A program made the position numbers and the translations under genes. Below the pieces are notes generated by a model, which did not search any database, had not been told where the DNA came from, and worked only from the letters and a program-made list of their open reading frames with translations. From contig NZ_BMRO01000011.1 of NCBI RefSeq assembly GCF_014648675.1, positions 200,239 through 264,238 on the forward strand: DNA of 64,000 bases. The letters run 5' to 3'. Shown in pieces: positions 32,807 to 42,464 of the stretch. Position 1 is the stretch's first letter, and each line of letters starts with the position of its first letter. The stretch is from Actinomadura livida. GTDB taxonomy: Bacteria; Actinomycetota; Actinomycetes; Streptosporangiales; Streptosporangiaceae.

Positions 32807-35800
32807 ATGGTGAACAACGGAACCATCGTCACCTTCTATTCGTACAAGGGCGGCACCGGGCGTACGAGCGCGCTCGCCAACGTCGCCTGGATCATGGCCG
32901 CCGCCGGGCAGAAGGTCCTGGTCATCGACTGGGACTTGGAATCCCCAGGGCTGCACAAGTACTACCATCCATTCCTCGACCAAGACATCCTGACCTCGAC
33001 GCCCGGGGTCATCGACATGCTCGACGAGTACTCCTGGGCCACGACGACCAAGCACGACGACGACCGGCGGGAATGGCACCGCGAGTACGCGCGGGTGTTA
33101 CGGCACGCGGTGACCCTGGACTGGGAGTTCCCCGGGGAGGGGACGCTCGACTTCATCTCCGCCGGACGCCAGAACAGGAACTACTCCTCGCTCACCCGCA
33201 CCCTCGACTGGGACAACTTCTACGGGCGGCTCGGCGGCGGGCAGTTCTTCGACGCGCTGCGCGAGGACATGCGGCGGCACTACGACTACGTCCTGATCGA
33301 CAGCCGCACCGGGTACAGCGACATCGCCGACATCTGCACGCTCCATTTCCCGGACATCCTGGTCGACTGCTTCACGCTCAGCTACCAGAGCATCGACGGC
33401 GCCGCCGACATCGCCATGAACATCGACAATCGCGACCACGTGCGGCCGATCCGCATCCTGCCGGTGCCCATGCGCATCGACTTCGGCGAGAACGCGAAGG
33501 TGGAGGCGGGCCGCGCGTACGCTCGCGCGCGTTTCGACCGCTTTCCGCGCGGCATGTCCCGGCAGGACGCGAACGGCTACTGGCTCTCCATCGAGATCCC
33601 GTACCGGCCCTACTACGCCTTCGAGGAGACCCTCGCCACGTTCGGCGACGCGCCGGGATCGCCCAACTCGATGCTCGCGGCCTTCGAGCGGCTCACCAAG
33701 GTGATCACCGATGGGCGGGTGAGCGAGTACGCGCCCATCGACGAGGAACTGCGGCTCACCACCCTCGAACGGTTCACCCGGCGCGGCCCGGCGGAGATCT
33801 CCGACGTCCTCATCAGCTACGCCTCCGCGGACCGGCCGTGGGTCGACTGGATGGCGCTGGTGCTCGGCCGCGCGGGCTTCCGCGTCACCGCCCGCAGCGT
33901 CGACGCGGGTGCGCACGACATGCCGGACGACGACCCGGCGCCCCCCGGTGAGCACACGATCGTGCTCGTCTCCCCGGACTCTGTGCATTCCCCCCAGGCG
34001 CAGCGGGTGTGGGACGCGCTCGGCAGCCGCACGGCGGCCCCGCACCGGCGGCTGACGGTCGTCAGGGTCCAGGGCGCCGCGCTCGACACGGCGTTCGGCG
34101 ACCGCGTCCCGCTCGACCTCACCGGGCGGGGGGAGCGCGGCGGCGCCGAGGACCTCGTGCGGGCGCTCGGCCGGCCGGGCTACACCTTCGACCACCCGGC
34201 GGAGCACTCCCGGGTCGGGCCGCGCTTCCCCGGCGCCGCCCGTACCGCGCCGAAATACTGGAACGCCGACCGGCGCAACGCCGTGTTCACCGGCCGGGGC
34301 CGGCTCCTGGAGGCGATCCGGGACGAACTGCTCGGCACGACCCGTCGCATCGTCACGCCGTTGGCGCTGCACGGCCTCGGCGGCGTCGGCAAGACCCAGG
34401 TCGCCCTTGAGTACGCCCACCGGTTCAAGGCCGACTACGAACTCGTGTGGTGGATCAGCGCGCAGTCGCCCGACTCGATCCGGGTCGGCCTCGCCAACCT
34501 CGCCGAGCAGATGGACCTGCGGGTCGGCGACAGCCTGGCCGACGCCGCCGCGGCGGCGCTGGAGGCGCTGCGCCGCGGCGAGCCGACCACCCGCTGGCTG
34601 CTCATCTTCGACAACGCCGACGACCCGGAGGAACTGGCGTCCTACCTGCCCGGCGGCGACGGGCACGTCCTGATCACCTCCCGCGACCCGGCCTGGACCC
34701 AGCTCGCCACGCCGCTGGAGGTGGACGTGTTCACCGAGAGCGAGGCCGCCGAGCACCTGATGCGCCGCGTCCAGGAGATCTCCGAGGAGAACGCGCGCAA
34801 GATCGGCAAGGCGCTCGGGCACCTGCCGCTGGCGATCGAGCAGGCCGCGGCCTGGCTCGCCTCGACGTTCATGCCGGCGAGCGAGTACCTCGACGAGCTG
34901 GAGCACGAGACCGCCTCCACGCTGGAGCGCAGCGGGGAGAGCTTCCCGCAGTCGGTGGCGATGACCTGGAGCGTCACGTTCCGGCAGCTGCGCGAGGCGT
35001 CCCCGGCGGCGGCCCGGCTGCTGGAGCTGCTGGCCTTCTTCTCCTCCGAGCCGATCGCGCTCGACCTGGTCTACAGCAAGGAGGCGGCCCGCATCCTCGC
35101 CCGCCACGACGAGACGCTCCGCGACAAGCTCGTCATCGGCAAGCACGTCCGGGAGATCAGCCGGTTCGCGCTCGCCAAGGTCGACCAGGGCAACAAGTCC
35201 ATCCAGGTGCACCCGCTCGTCCAGGCCGTCATCCGGCACGGGCTGGCCCCGGACGTGGCCGAGGCGACCCGCCACGACGTGCACAGGATCCTGCTGGGTG
35301 CCCGGCCGCAGCACGGCGACACCGACGATCCGGCCAACTGGCCGAACCTGGAGGAGATCCTGCCGCACGTGAAGCCCTCGGCCGCGGCGCAGTGCGACGA
35401 CGAGGACGTCCGGCAGATGCTCACCGACCTCGTCCGGTACCAGTGGAAGCGGGGCGTGTTCGACAGTGCGATGGCCGCCGGGCGGGAACTGGCCGCGGAG
35501 TGGAGCGGCAAGCTCGGCCGCGACCACTGGCAGTGGCTGTTCCTCCAGTCGCAGATCGCCAACGTGCTGCGCTCGCAGGGGCGACTCGACGAGGCGTACG
35601 AGCTCGACAGCGACGTGCTGCGGCGGCAGCAGCAATCGACGGCGCTCGGCCCGACGCACCCCCATACGCTCATCACGGCGAGCAACCTGGCCGCCGACCT
35701 GCGGGCGAAGGGCAGGTTCCAGGAGGCGCTAGCCCTGGACAAGCGCACGTACGAGCAGGCCGCCGAACCCTGGGGCGACGAGCATCCGCGCACGCTGATG

Positions 35801-36733
35801 GTCGCGCACAACCTGGCACTCGACTACCGCCTCACCGGTGATTGGCAAAGCGCCTACCGTTACGACAAGCACGCCCTGGAGCAGCGTCGCGTCCTCCTCG
35901 GCGAGAACCACCCCTACACGCTGTACTCCGAGTCGAACCTGGCGCGGGACCTGCGGGAGTCCGGGCACTTCGACGAGGCCGTCGACATCCTCCGGGACGT
36001 GTACCGCAGGTACCGGGACGTCATCGGCGACCAGATCCTCGACACGCTCCGCACCGGCAAGCACCTCGCGCGGTCGCTGCGCAGGGCGGGGCTCCGGGAG
36101 GAGGCGCTGGTGCTGGCGGAGGAGATCTACGCCCGCTACCAGCGGTACTTCCCGGAGTCGCCGGAAACGATGCCCGCCGACCTGGAGGTCGCGGCCTGCA
36201 TGTCCGACACCGGTGACCTGGTCGGGGGCCGGGACCGCACCCGCGCCGCGCTCGCCAGGTACCGGGGCGTGATGGGCGACGACCACCCCTACACCGCGAT
36301 GATCGAGAACAACCTCGGCTACCACCTGCGCCGCACCGGCGACCTGGACGAGGCCTGCGACCGCACGGAGCGGGCGTGGTCCGAGCTCACCCGGATGCTC
36401 GGCCCCGAGCATCCGTTCGTCCCGCTCGCCGCGGACAACGTCACGAACTGCCTGGGCGACGCGGGGCGCTTCGCGGAGGCCGAGACGCGGGAGCGGGACG
36501 CGATGATCATGCTGTCGCGGCTGCTGGGGGACGACCATCCCGACACCCACACCTGCCGGTCCAACCTGTCGATCACCCTGGAGGGGATGGGCCGGGTCTC
36601 GGAGGCGAGAGAGCTGCGCGAGCGGGCGGTCGCCGGGCTGATGGTCCTCGCCGAGAGGCATCCGCACCCGGTCATCGCGGAGGTCCGCGACGGCGTCCGC
36701 GTGGACCGGGACCTCGAGCTACAGCCGCTCTGA
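32807..36733 (+). CDS. fxsT: FxSxx-COOH system ATPase-TIR-NB-ARC-TPR protein
   Basis: A 1308-residue multidomain protein. Residues 1-330: MinD/ParA-type ATPase with K14-G-G-T-G-R-T20. About 335-460: TIR-like domain (ISDVLISYASADRPWVDWM). About 490-840: NB-ARC-type ATPase, Walker A around K529 in HGLGGVGKTQVALEY and Walker B WLLIFDNADD. About 880-1290: TPR array with repeats such as HPHTLITASNLAADLRAKGR. The layout resembles STAND immune receptors and is the known TPR protein of the FxSxx-COOH system. ATG 32807 has GAGGAG upstream. Its end overlaps the convergent hydrolase gene by 15 bases. Confidence 0.88.
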   Translation: MVNNGTIVTFYSYKGGTGRTSALANVAWIMAAAGQKVLVIDWDLESPGLHKYYHPFLDQDILTSTPGVIDMLDEYSWATTTKHDDDRREWHREYARVLRHAVTLDWEFPGEGTLDFISAGRQNRNYSSLTRTLDWDNFYGRLGGGQFFDALREDMRRHYDYVLIDSRTGYSDIADICTLHFPDILVDCFTLSYQSIDGAADIAMNIDNRDHVRPIRILPVPMRIDFGENAKVEAGRAYARARFDRFPRGMSRQDANGYWLSIEIPYRPYYAFEETLATFGDAPGSPNSMLAAFERLTKVITDGRVSEYAPIDEELRLTTLERFTRRGPAEISDVLISYASADRPWVDWMALVLGRAGFRVTARSVDAGAHDMPDDDPAPPGEHTIVLVSPDSVHSPQAQRVWDALGSRTAAPHRRLTVVRVQGAALDTAFGDRVPLDLTGRGERGGAEDLVRALGRPGYTFDHPAEHSRVGPRFPGAARTAPKYWNADRRNAVFTGRGRLLEAIRDELLGTTRRIVTPLALHGLGGVGKTQVALEYAHRFKADYELVWWISAQSPDSIRVGLANLAEQMDLRVGDSLADAAAAALEALRRGEPTTRWLLIFDNADDPEELASYLPGGDGHVLITSRDPAWTQLATPLEVDVFTESEAAEHLMRRVQEISEENARKIGKALGHLPLAIEQAAAWLASTFMPASEYLDELEHETASTLERSGESFPQSVAMTWSVTFRQLREASPAAARLLELLAFFSSEPIALDLVYSKEAARILARHDETLRDKLVIGKHVREISRFALAKVDQGNKSIQVHPLVQAVIRHGLAPDVAEATRHDVHRILLGARPQHGDTDDPANWPNLEEILPHVKPSAAAQCDDEDVRQMLTDLVRYQWKRGVFDSAMAAGRELAAEWSGKLGRDHWQWLFLQSQIANVLRSQGRLDEAYELDSDVLRRQQQSTALGPTHPHTLITASNLAADLRAKGRFQEALALDKRTYEQAAEPWGDEHPRTLMVAHNLALDYRLTGDWQSAYRYDKHALEQRRVLLGENHPYTLYSESNLARDLRESGHFDEAVDILRDVYRRYRDVIGDQILDTLRTGKHLARSLRRAGLREEALVLAEEIYARYQRYFPESPETMPADLEVAACMSDTGDLVGGRDRTRAALARYRGVMGDDHPYTAMIENNLGYHLRRTGDLDEACDRTERAWSELTRMLGPEHPFVPLAADNVTNCLGDAGRFAEAETRERDAMIMLSRLLGDDHPDTHTCRSNLSITLEGMGRVSEARELRERAVAGLMVLAERHPHPVIAEVRDGVRVDRDLELQPL

Positions 36734-37609
36734 GCGGTGGCCGCCCGGGCGGCTGAGCCAGGTCAGCACGTCCGGAAGGACGTTGAACGCCCCGAAATGG
36801 GCTGAACCGGACTGGACGACGACGGTCGAGGTCGGGATCCGGTCGGCCATCCAGCGGGAGTGCCCGGCGGGGGAGAAGGTGTCGTTCGCCCCGTGCCACA
36901 GCATCGTCGGGACGACGATGTCGCCGAGTTCGAACCCCCAGGGCGCGCAGAAGGCGAGCAGGTCGTCGATCCAGCCGTCCGCGGACGTGCGGAACGCCTC
37001 CGCGAACGTCTCCAGCAGCATCCTGCGCATGCCCGCCTCGAGGACCACGCGGCGGTCCGACTGGGTGAGCCCGGCGTAGAGGTCCGCGACGTGCTGCGCC
37101 GGGTCGGCCCGGATCCGCTCGGCGATCGAACGAAGTCTCGCGGAGACGAGCCGTCCCTGGCCGCGGACGGCCATGTACTCCCTGGTGTTGGACGGTGCCA
37201 TGCCCTCGAACCAGTCCAGGCCCTCCGCCTGCGCCGGCGCGAGCCCGACGAGGGCCGCGGCGCGGGTCGCCCGGCCGGGGAGGAGCGCCGCGCACGCGAG
37301 GGCGTGCGGGGCTCCGCCGGAGCGGCCGAGGACGGCGAACTCCTCCAGGTCCAGGACGTCGGCGAGCAGCCGCACGTCGGCGGCGACGTCGGCGACGACG
37401 CGGCCGGTCATCCGGTCCGACCGGCCGTAGCCGGGCCGGTCGAAGCTGATGAGCCGGATCCCGAGCTGGTACAGGGTCATGGGCCGTGGGACGGGGCCGA
37501 GCCTGCTGCCGGGCGTGCCGTGCAGCAGGAAGACCGGGAAACCGGTCGGGACCCCCCATTCCTCCACGGCGAGTTCTCGTCCGTCCGCCGCGTAAACGAC
37601 CCTCGTCAA
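36719..37609 (-). CDS. alpha/beta hydrolase
   Basis: A 296-residue cytoplasmic hydrolase. FPVFLLHGTPGSRLG supplies the oxyanion hole, LGRSGGAPHALA the nucleophile Ser, and the C-terminal HFGAFNVLPDV the His. Similar proteins are epoxide-hydrolase or haloperoxidase-like. I prefer TTG 37609 because GGAGGACGATC precedes it at a good distance and the following residues (TRVVYAADGRELAVEEWG) are family-like; a longer frame starts at 37678. Confidence 0.8.
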   Translation of the reverse strand: MTRVVYAADGRELAVEEWGVPTGFPVFLLHGTPGSRLGPVPRPMTLYQLGIRLISFDRPGYGRSDRMTGRVVADVAADVRLLADVLDLEEFAVLGRSGGAPHALACAALLPGRATRAAALVGLAPAQAEGLDWFEGMAPSNTREYMAVRGQGRLVSARLRSIAERIRADPAQHVADLYAGLTQSDRRVVLEAGMRRMLLETFAEAFRTSADGWIDDLLAFCAPWGFELGDIVVPTMLWHGANDTFSPAGHSRWMADRIPTSTVVVQSGSAHFGAFNVLPDVLTWLSRPGGHRSERL

Positions 37610-37713
37610 GATCGTCCTCCGTCCCCCGGAAATCACCGTGGCAGGTCCCGTCCCGCTTCTAACCGAACTTCTCCACACGCGTCAACGGGATTAAGGGTGC
37701 GGTGACGATGGGT

Positions 37714-38370
37714 CTATTGCGTACTTCCGTCGGCGGCGTGGAGGCGGGCCAGGAGGAGGAGGGTGAGTTCTTCGATGAGGTCGTCGAGGGTGGCGTCGAC
37801 CCAGCCGGCGTCCCAGTCGTGGAGGAGGCCGGTGATGCTGCCGGTGAAGGCGGCGGCGGCGATGCGGTAGTCGCGGTCGGCGATCTCGCCGCGGCGGGCG
37901 GCGGCGGCCGCCTCGGCGCAGATGAAGTCGATCCAGCGGGCGCGGCGGGCGAGGCGCTGGCGCTCGATGCGGGGGCCGGCGCCGACGACCTCGACGAAGG
38001 CGATGCGGATGCGGGCGCGGTCGGCGGTGATGCTCGCGGCGTAGGCGCGGAAGAGGTGGGCGGTGCGCTCGGCGAGGGGGAGGCCCTCGGCCTCCCGCAG
38101 GGTGGTCGCGACGGCCTGCTCGGCGATGTCGTTGACCTCCAGGTGGAGTTCGGCGAGGAGGTCCTCCAGGCCGGCGAACTCCTCGTAGAACTGGCGGGTG
38201 GACAGCCCGGCGGCCTCGCTGAGGGCCGCGACGGTGGTGCCGCGGTAGCCGGGGCCGCGGCCGAACAGCTCCAGGCCGGCGTCGAGGAATCTGCGGCGGC
38301 GCTCGGCGCGCCGCTCGGCGGCCGATCTGCCCGCGTACCTGCCGGTGGGCGTTGCGCGCCTGCCTGCCAC
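37714..38370 (-). CDS. TetR-family regulator
   Basis: A 218-residue regulator with an Arg-rich N-terminus, TetR helix-turn-helix GTTVAALSEAAGLSTRQFYE at residues about 44-63, and an all-helical ligand domain. It is divergent from the beta-propeller gene, and the imperfect palindrome at 38439 in the shared region is a likely operator. The GTG start has GGGAG upstream. Confidence 0.85.
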   Translation of the reverse strand: MAGRRATPTGRYAGRSAAERRAERRRRFLDAGLELFGRGPGYRGTTVAALSEAAGLSTRQFYEEFAGLEDLLAELHLEVNDIAEQAVATTLREAEGLPLAERTAHLFRAYAASITADRARIRIAFVEVVGAGPRIERQRLARRARWIDFICAEAAAAARRGEIADRDYRIAAAAFTGSITGLLHDWDAGWVDATLDDLIEELTLLLLARLHAADGSTQ

Positions 38371-38438
38371 GGTCGCTCCCTCCGCGTCCTCGACGGCATT
38401 TTCCCGCGCATGGGCCTTGTGTCGAGCGGCCTGTTGTC

Positions 38439-38452
38439 TTACCGTCCAGTAA
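38439..38452. promoter_or_regulatory. candidate TetR operator
   Basis: TTACCGTCCAGTAA is an imperfect inverted repeat (outer TTAC/GTAA perfect) in the 140-base region shared by the TetR gene and the propeller gene, about 60 bases from either start. Confidence 0.5.
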
Positions 38453-38510
38453 CCAAGTCAGAATACGGCCGTTTTCAGACTGGAGACCACCCCCCACACA
38501 GGAGGTACTG

Positions 38511-39719
38511 ATGCCCTCCCTCAGTCTCCGGAGACCCGCCGCACTCGTGTGCGCCCTGCTCATGGCGGTGACGGCGCTGGCCGCCGCCGGCCACCGGGCC
38601 GAGGCGGTGCAGCTGCGTGACGTGATGGCCGTGGGCAACGGCCAGGGCGGCACGGTCAGCTTCATCGACACCGCCACGTACGAGAACCTCGGCTCCCTCA
38701 ATCTCGTCCCGGACCTGCAGGAACGCCTGAACGCGATGAACCCGGTCGAGCGCATCGGGTACGAGGTCGTCAACAACATCCAGGGCTACCGCAAGCTCGT
38801 CGACGACATCGCGGTCTCCCCGGACGGCACGACCATCTACGTCTCGCGGGGCGTGCTGTCGGACGCCGTCGCGTTCGACATCGCGAGCAAGCGGATGCTG
38901 TGGCGGCGCAAGACCGAGGGCTTCAAGGCCGACCACGCCGCGCTCTCCCCGGACGGGACGAGGTTCGTCGTCAGCGCCACCACGGCGAGCAAGGCCGAGG
39001 TCATCGACACCGCGACCGGGCGGCTGGTGACCACGTTCGCCACCGGCAGCTACCCGCACGCCAACGACTACTCGCCCGACGGGACGATCCTCTACAACTC
39101 CAGCATCGGCATCACCTCGCTGCCGAAGCTCCTCAACGGGCTGAAGGGGGCGAGGTCGGTCACCGCGGTGGACGCGAACACGTACCGGCACCTGCGCACC
39201 TACCAGTTCGAGTACGGGATCCGCCCCGCCGTCTTCACCCGCGACAACAAGACCATGTACGCCCAGCTGTCGTACCTGAACGGGTTCGTCGAGTACGACC
39301 TCGCGGCCGGGAAGATCACGCGGACCGTGGAGATGCCGTTCAGTGAGCGGGGCGCCGCGATGAAGCCCGACGACTACCCGCAGAACTCCGCCCACCACGG
39401 CATGGCCATGAACGCGGACGAGAGCAAGCTGTGCATGGCGGGGACGATCGACGACTACGTCTCCATCGTGTCGCGGCCGGGCCTGACCACGGACGGGACC
39501 GTCCACTACGAGCCCGGTGCGCTCCCGTACTGGACGCAGACCTCCCCCAACGGGCGTGACTGCTACGTCTCGCTCTCCGAGAAGAACCAGATCTCGGTGA
39601 TCGACTACCGGACGGCCCGCGAGGTCGCCCGCATCGACGTCGGCCGCTACCCGCAGCGGGAGCGGGGCGCCAAGCTCACCCCCGAGGCGATCAGCTCGCT
39701 GGACCCGTCCAACGGCTGA
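38511..39719 (+). CDS. exported YncE-like beta-propeller protein
   Basis: A 402-residue protein with a signal peptide (residues 1-32, AALVCALLMAVTALAAA). The mature part is a seven-bladed YncE/YVTN-type propeller with repeated blades such as DDIAVSPDGTTIYVSRG, ADHAALSPDGTRFVVSATT and ANDYSPDGTILYNS. Ligand unknown. ATG 38511 follows a perfect AGGAGG at five bases, so translation is strong. Probably controlled by the divergent TetR protein. Confidence 0.85.
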   Translation: MPSLSLRRPAALVCALLMAVTALAAAGHRAEAVQLRDVMAVGNGQGGTVSFIDTATYENLGSLNLVPDLQERLNAMNPVERIGYEVVNNIQGYRKLVDDIAVSPDGTTIYVSRGVLSDAVAFDIASKRMLWRRKTEGFKADHAALSPDGTRFVVSATTASKAEVIDTATGRLVTTFATGSYPHANDYSPDGTILYNSSIGITSLPKLLNGLKGARSVTAVDANTYRHLRTYQFEYGIRPAVFTRDNKTMYAQLSYLNGFVEYDLAAGKITRTVEMPFSERGAAMKPDDYPQNSAHHGMAMNADESKLCMAGTIDDYVSIVSRPGLTTDGTVHYEPGALPYWTQTSPNGRDCYVSLSEKNQISVIDYRTAREVARIDVGRYPQRERGAKLTPEAISSLDPSNG

Positions 39720-39771
39720 CCCTCCCGGATTCGCGATCCGGCCCTCGCGTATCCGGCCCGTGCAGATCCGG

Positions 39772-39819
39772 CCACCGCGGGCCCGCCGGCCTCTCATCCC
39801 ACCGGCGGGCCCGCGGTGG
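39772..39819 (+). terminator. strong terminator after propeller gene
   Basis: An 18-bp perfect stem (39772-39789 with 39802-39819) and 12-base loop, about 50 bases past the stop and before the FUSC-family gene. Confidence 0.85.
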
Positions 39820-39869
39820 CTTCCGCGTTCCGGGGGGTTCGGCGCCCGGCGCGCGGGAAGCGTCCCTTG

Positions 39870-40967
39870 ATGCGATTCGGGGGGTTCCGCGGCCATCTGA
39901 TGCCCTTCGCCGGATGGCGGTACTGGGAAGAGCGCGCCAAGCTGACCGTGAAGGCCGTGGTGGCGGCCACGGTGGCCTGGTTGGTCGCCCGGCACCTGGT
40001 CGGCCACCCGGACCCGTACTTCGCCCCGCTGGCCGCGCTGCTCGGGGTGTACCCGACGGTCGTCCGGTCGGTCCAGGAGAGCCTGAAGTACGGGGCCGGG
40101 TTCGTGATCGGGGCCGCCCTCGCGATACCGGTCGGGCGGCTGCTCGGCCCGACGACGATCGGAATCGCCGTCGTGCTGCTCGTCGCGATGATGGTCGCGG
40201 GCTGGCGCAGGCTCGGCGACCAGTCGCCCCAGGTCGCGTTCACCGCGCTGTTCGCCCTGCTGTTCGGCGGGCACCAGGCCGCCGCCTACGTCATGCCCCG
40301 CATCGCCGACGTGGCGGTCGGCCTGACGGTCGGGCTGGCCGTCAACGCGCTGGTCTTCCCCCCGCTGCACCTGCGGCGGGGCGAGGACGCCGTCCGGGAG
40401 ATGCGCGGCGCGCTGGCCGACGCCATGGGGGCGCTCGCCGAGAACGTCGTGGATCCCGTCGAGTGGGACTCCCTCTGGGGTGAGCGCGAGTCGCGGCTGG
40501 TGGGCGTCCAGCGGCAGGCGCGGTACGCGGTGGAGCAGGCCGAGTCCAGCCTGCGCGCGAACCCGCGGGCGCGGTGGTGGGGGTATCCGGTGCGCTGGCG
40601 CGAGACGCCCGGGAGGTGGGCGGCGCCCGGCCGGCTGAACACGCTGGAGAACGCGATGTCGTACACGCGCTCGATCGGCGCGACCCTGCGCCTGGCGATG
40701 GGCGGGGACGAGGACGACCTGCCCGCCGACACCGCGTTCCGGCACGGCTACTCGGCCCTCCTCCACAAGCTCGCCGACCTCATGCGGCACCTGCCGGAGG
40801 CCCCGGACGAGGAGGCTTTCGCCGAGGCCGAGCGGATGCAGGAGGAACTGGAGAGGCCCCATCTCGCGCCGGGGACGGACGTCGCGGGCCTCTGGGACCC
40901 GGTGAAGGAGATGCTGCGGCTCAGCCGCCTGCTGCTCGACCAGATCGGCGGCCTCCGGCGGGGCTAG
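39870..40967 (+). CDS. FUSC/aromatic acid exporter family membrane protein
   Basis: A 365-residue protein. Six membrane segments lie in the first 170 residues (KAVVAATVAWLVARHLV, YFAPLAALLGVYPTVVRS, SLKYGAGFVIGAALAIPVG and others), followed by a long soluble helical C-terminal domain, as in the aromatic acid exporter family. It may export aromatic acids, which suits the adjacent aromatic degradation operon. ATG 39870 is chosen over GTG 39816 since the extra residues are Arg-rich. Confidence 0.8.
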   Translation: MRFGGFRGHLMPFAGWRYWEERAKLTVKAVVAATVAWLVARHLVGHPDPYFAPLAALLGVYPTVVRSVQESLKYGAGFVIGAALAIPVGRLLGPTTIGIAVVLLVAMMVAGWRRLGDQSPQVAFTALFALLFGGHQAAAYVMPRIADVAVGLTVGLAVNALVFPPLHLRRGEDAVREMRGALADAMGALAENVVDPVEWDSLWGERESRLVGVQRQARYAVEQAESSLRANPRARWWGYPVRWRETPGRWAAPGRLNTLENAMSYTRSIGATLRLAMGGDEDDLPADTAFRHGYSALLHKLADLMRHLPEAPDEEAFAEAERMQEELERPHLAPGTDVAGLWDPVKEMLRLSRLLLDQIGGLRRG

Positions 40968-40976
40968 TGTTCGCAG

Positions 40977-40990
40977 AATTGTTGACAATT
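40977..40990. promoter_or_regulatory. probable GntR operator of the meta-cleavage operon
   Basis: AATTGTTGACAATT is a palindrome with core ATTG-N2-GACAAT, about 30 bases before the first gene and overlapping a TTGACA (-35) box. The same core occurs before the GntR gene at 45341. Confidence 0.65.
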
Positions 40991-41019
40991 TGGGCTACAA
41001 GCGCGCAGAGTGTGGTGCC

Positions 41020-41760
41020 ATGAGCGATACCGCCCCGTCCAGCCCTCTGCTCGTGATCAGTGCGCACGCCGGCGACTTCGTGTGGCGCGCCGCGGGCGCG
41101 ATCGCCCTGGCCGCCGAGCGCGGCGACCGCGCGAAGGTGGTGTGCCTGAGCTACGGCGAGCGCGGCGAGTCCGCGAAGGCGTGGCGCGCGGGCAGGGGAC
41201 TGGCGGAGATCAAGGAGATCCGCCGGGGCGAGGCGGAGGCCGCGGCGGCCGAACTCGGCGCGGAGATCGAGTTCCTGGACGCCGGGGACTACCCCCTGGC
41301 CGAGTCGCCGGAGCTGGTGGACCGGCTCGTCCGCGTGTACCGGGACTTCGATCCGGCGGTGGTGCTCACGCACCCCCTCGCCGACCCCTACAACGGCGAC
41401 CACCCGGCGGCGGCGCGGATGGCGCTCCAGGCGCGTGTGCTGGCGCAGGCCATCGGGTACGACGCGCCCGGCGAGCCGCTCGGCGCGCCCCCGGTGTTCT
41501 TCTTCGAGCCGCACCAGCCGGAGCAGTGCGACTTCAAGCCGAACGTGCTGCTCGACATCACCCCGGTGTTCGAGCGCAAGCGCAGGGCCATGGAGTGCCT
41601 GCCCGCGCAGCAGCACATGTGGGACTACTACACCGACCTGGCCCGGCGCCGGGGCGTGCAGCTCAAGCGCAACGCGGGCCCGAACCTGGGGCTGCCGCAC
41701 GACACGATGGCCGAGGCGTACGTCCGGCTGTACCCGCAGACGACGGGGGTCCTGGCGTGA
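41020..41760 (+). CDS. galB: PIG-L family 4-oxalomesaconate hydratase (GalB-like)
   Basis: A 246-residue PIG-L/LmbE-fold metalloprotein: LLVISAHAGDFVWRAAGA, VLTHPLADPYNGDHPAAARM with the metal-binding His/Asp residues. PIG-L proteins are often deacetylases, but GalB of the gallate pathway has this fold and hydrates 4-oxalomesaconate. The adjacent aldolase and tautomerase genes favour that reading. The motif is AHAGD rather than the deacetylase-type AHPDD, which also argues for a hydratase. ATG 41020 has no clear ribosome site. Confidence 0.75.
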   Translation: MSDTAPSSPLLVISAHAGDFVWRAAGAIALAAERGDRAKVVCLSYGERGESAKAWRAGRGLAEIKEIRRGEAEAAAAELGAEIEFLDAGDYPLAESPELVDRLVRVYRDFDPAVVLTHPLADPYNGDHPAAARMALQARVLAQAIGYDAPGEPLGAPPVFFFEPHQPEQCDFKPNVLLDITPVFERKRRAMECLPAQQHMWDYYTDLARRRGVQLKRNAGPNLGLPHDTMAEAYVRLYPQTTGVLA

Positions 41761-42464
41761 GGACGGTCGTCGTCACGAACCCGCCGCGCGCCGACGCCGA
41801 GGCGGTGGACGCGCTGGCCGGGTTCGGCGTCGCGACCGTCCACGAGGCCATGGGGCGGACGGGCTACCTCGGGCCGTCGATCCGCCCCGTGCACCTCGGG
41901 TCCCGGATCGCCGGGACGGCGGTGACCGTGCTGTCGTGGCCGGGCGACAACCTGATGATCCATGTCGCGGTCGAGCAGTGCCGGCCCGGCGACGTGCTGG
42001 TCGTGACGACCACGTCGCCGTCCACCGACGGGATGTTCGGCGAACTGTTCGCGACCGCGCTCATGCACAGGGGCGTGCGCGGTCTCGTCATCAACGCGGG
42101 CGTCCGGGACGTGGCGGAGCTGCACGCGATGGGCTTCCCGGTGTGGTCGGCGGCGGTGAGCGCGCAGGGGACGGTGAAGGCGACGCCCGGTTCGGTGAAC
42201 GTGCCGGTGACGATCGGCGGGCAGACCATCCGGCCCGGCGACGCGGTCCTCGCCGACGACGACGGCGTGGTGTGCGTCCCGCGCGGCGAGGTCGCGGACG
42301 CGGTCGCCGCCGCGGAGGCGCGGGAGGAGAAGGAGGCCGCGACGCGCGAGGCGTTCCGGCGCGGCGAGCTGGGCCTCGACCGGTACGGGCTGCGCGACCG
42401 GCTGCCGGGGATGGGCGTCGAGTACGTCGAGTACGCCGACTACGCGGGGTCGGAAGAGCCGTGA
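41757..42464 (+). CDS. galC: 4-carboxy-4-hydroxy-2-oxoadipate aldolase (RraA-fold)
   Basis: A 235-residue RraA/LigK-type aldolase. Substrate and metal residues lie in GMFGELFATALMHRGVRGLV followed by INAGVRDVAEL (Arg-Asp pair). It splits the hydratase product into pyruvate and oxaloacetate and may also decarboxylate oxaloacetate. GTG 41757 overlaps the hydratase stop by four bases. Confidence 0.83.
   Translation: MRTVVVTNPPRADAEAVDALAGFGVATVHEAMGRTGYLGPSIRPVHLGSRIAGTAVTVLSWPGDNLMIHVAVEQCRPGDVLVVTTTSPSTDGMFGELFATALMHRGVRGLVINAGVRDVAELHAMGFPVWSAAVSAQGTVKATPGSVNVPVTIGGQTIRPGDAVLADDDGVVCVPRGEVADAVAAAEAREEKEAATREAFRRGELGLDRYGLRDRLPGMGVEYVEYADYAGSEEP

Noticed and set aside
39736-39773. Three copies of ATCCGGCC at short spacing, considered as a small repeat array
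   Set aside because: Units are only eight bases with unequal spacing; not a CRISPR or recognised iteron array.
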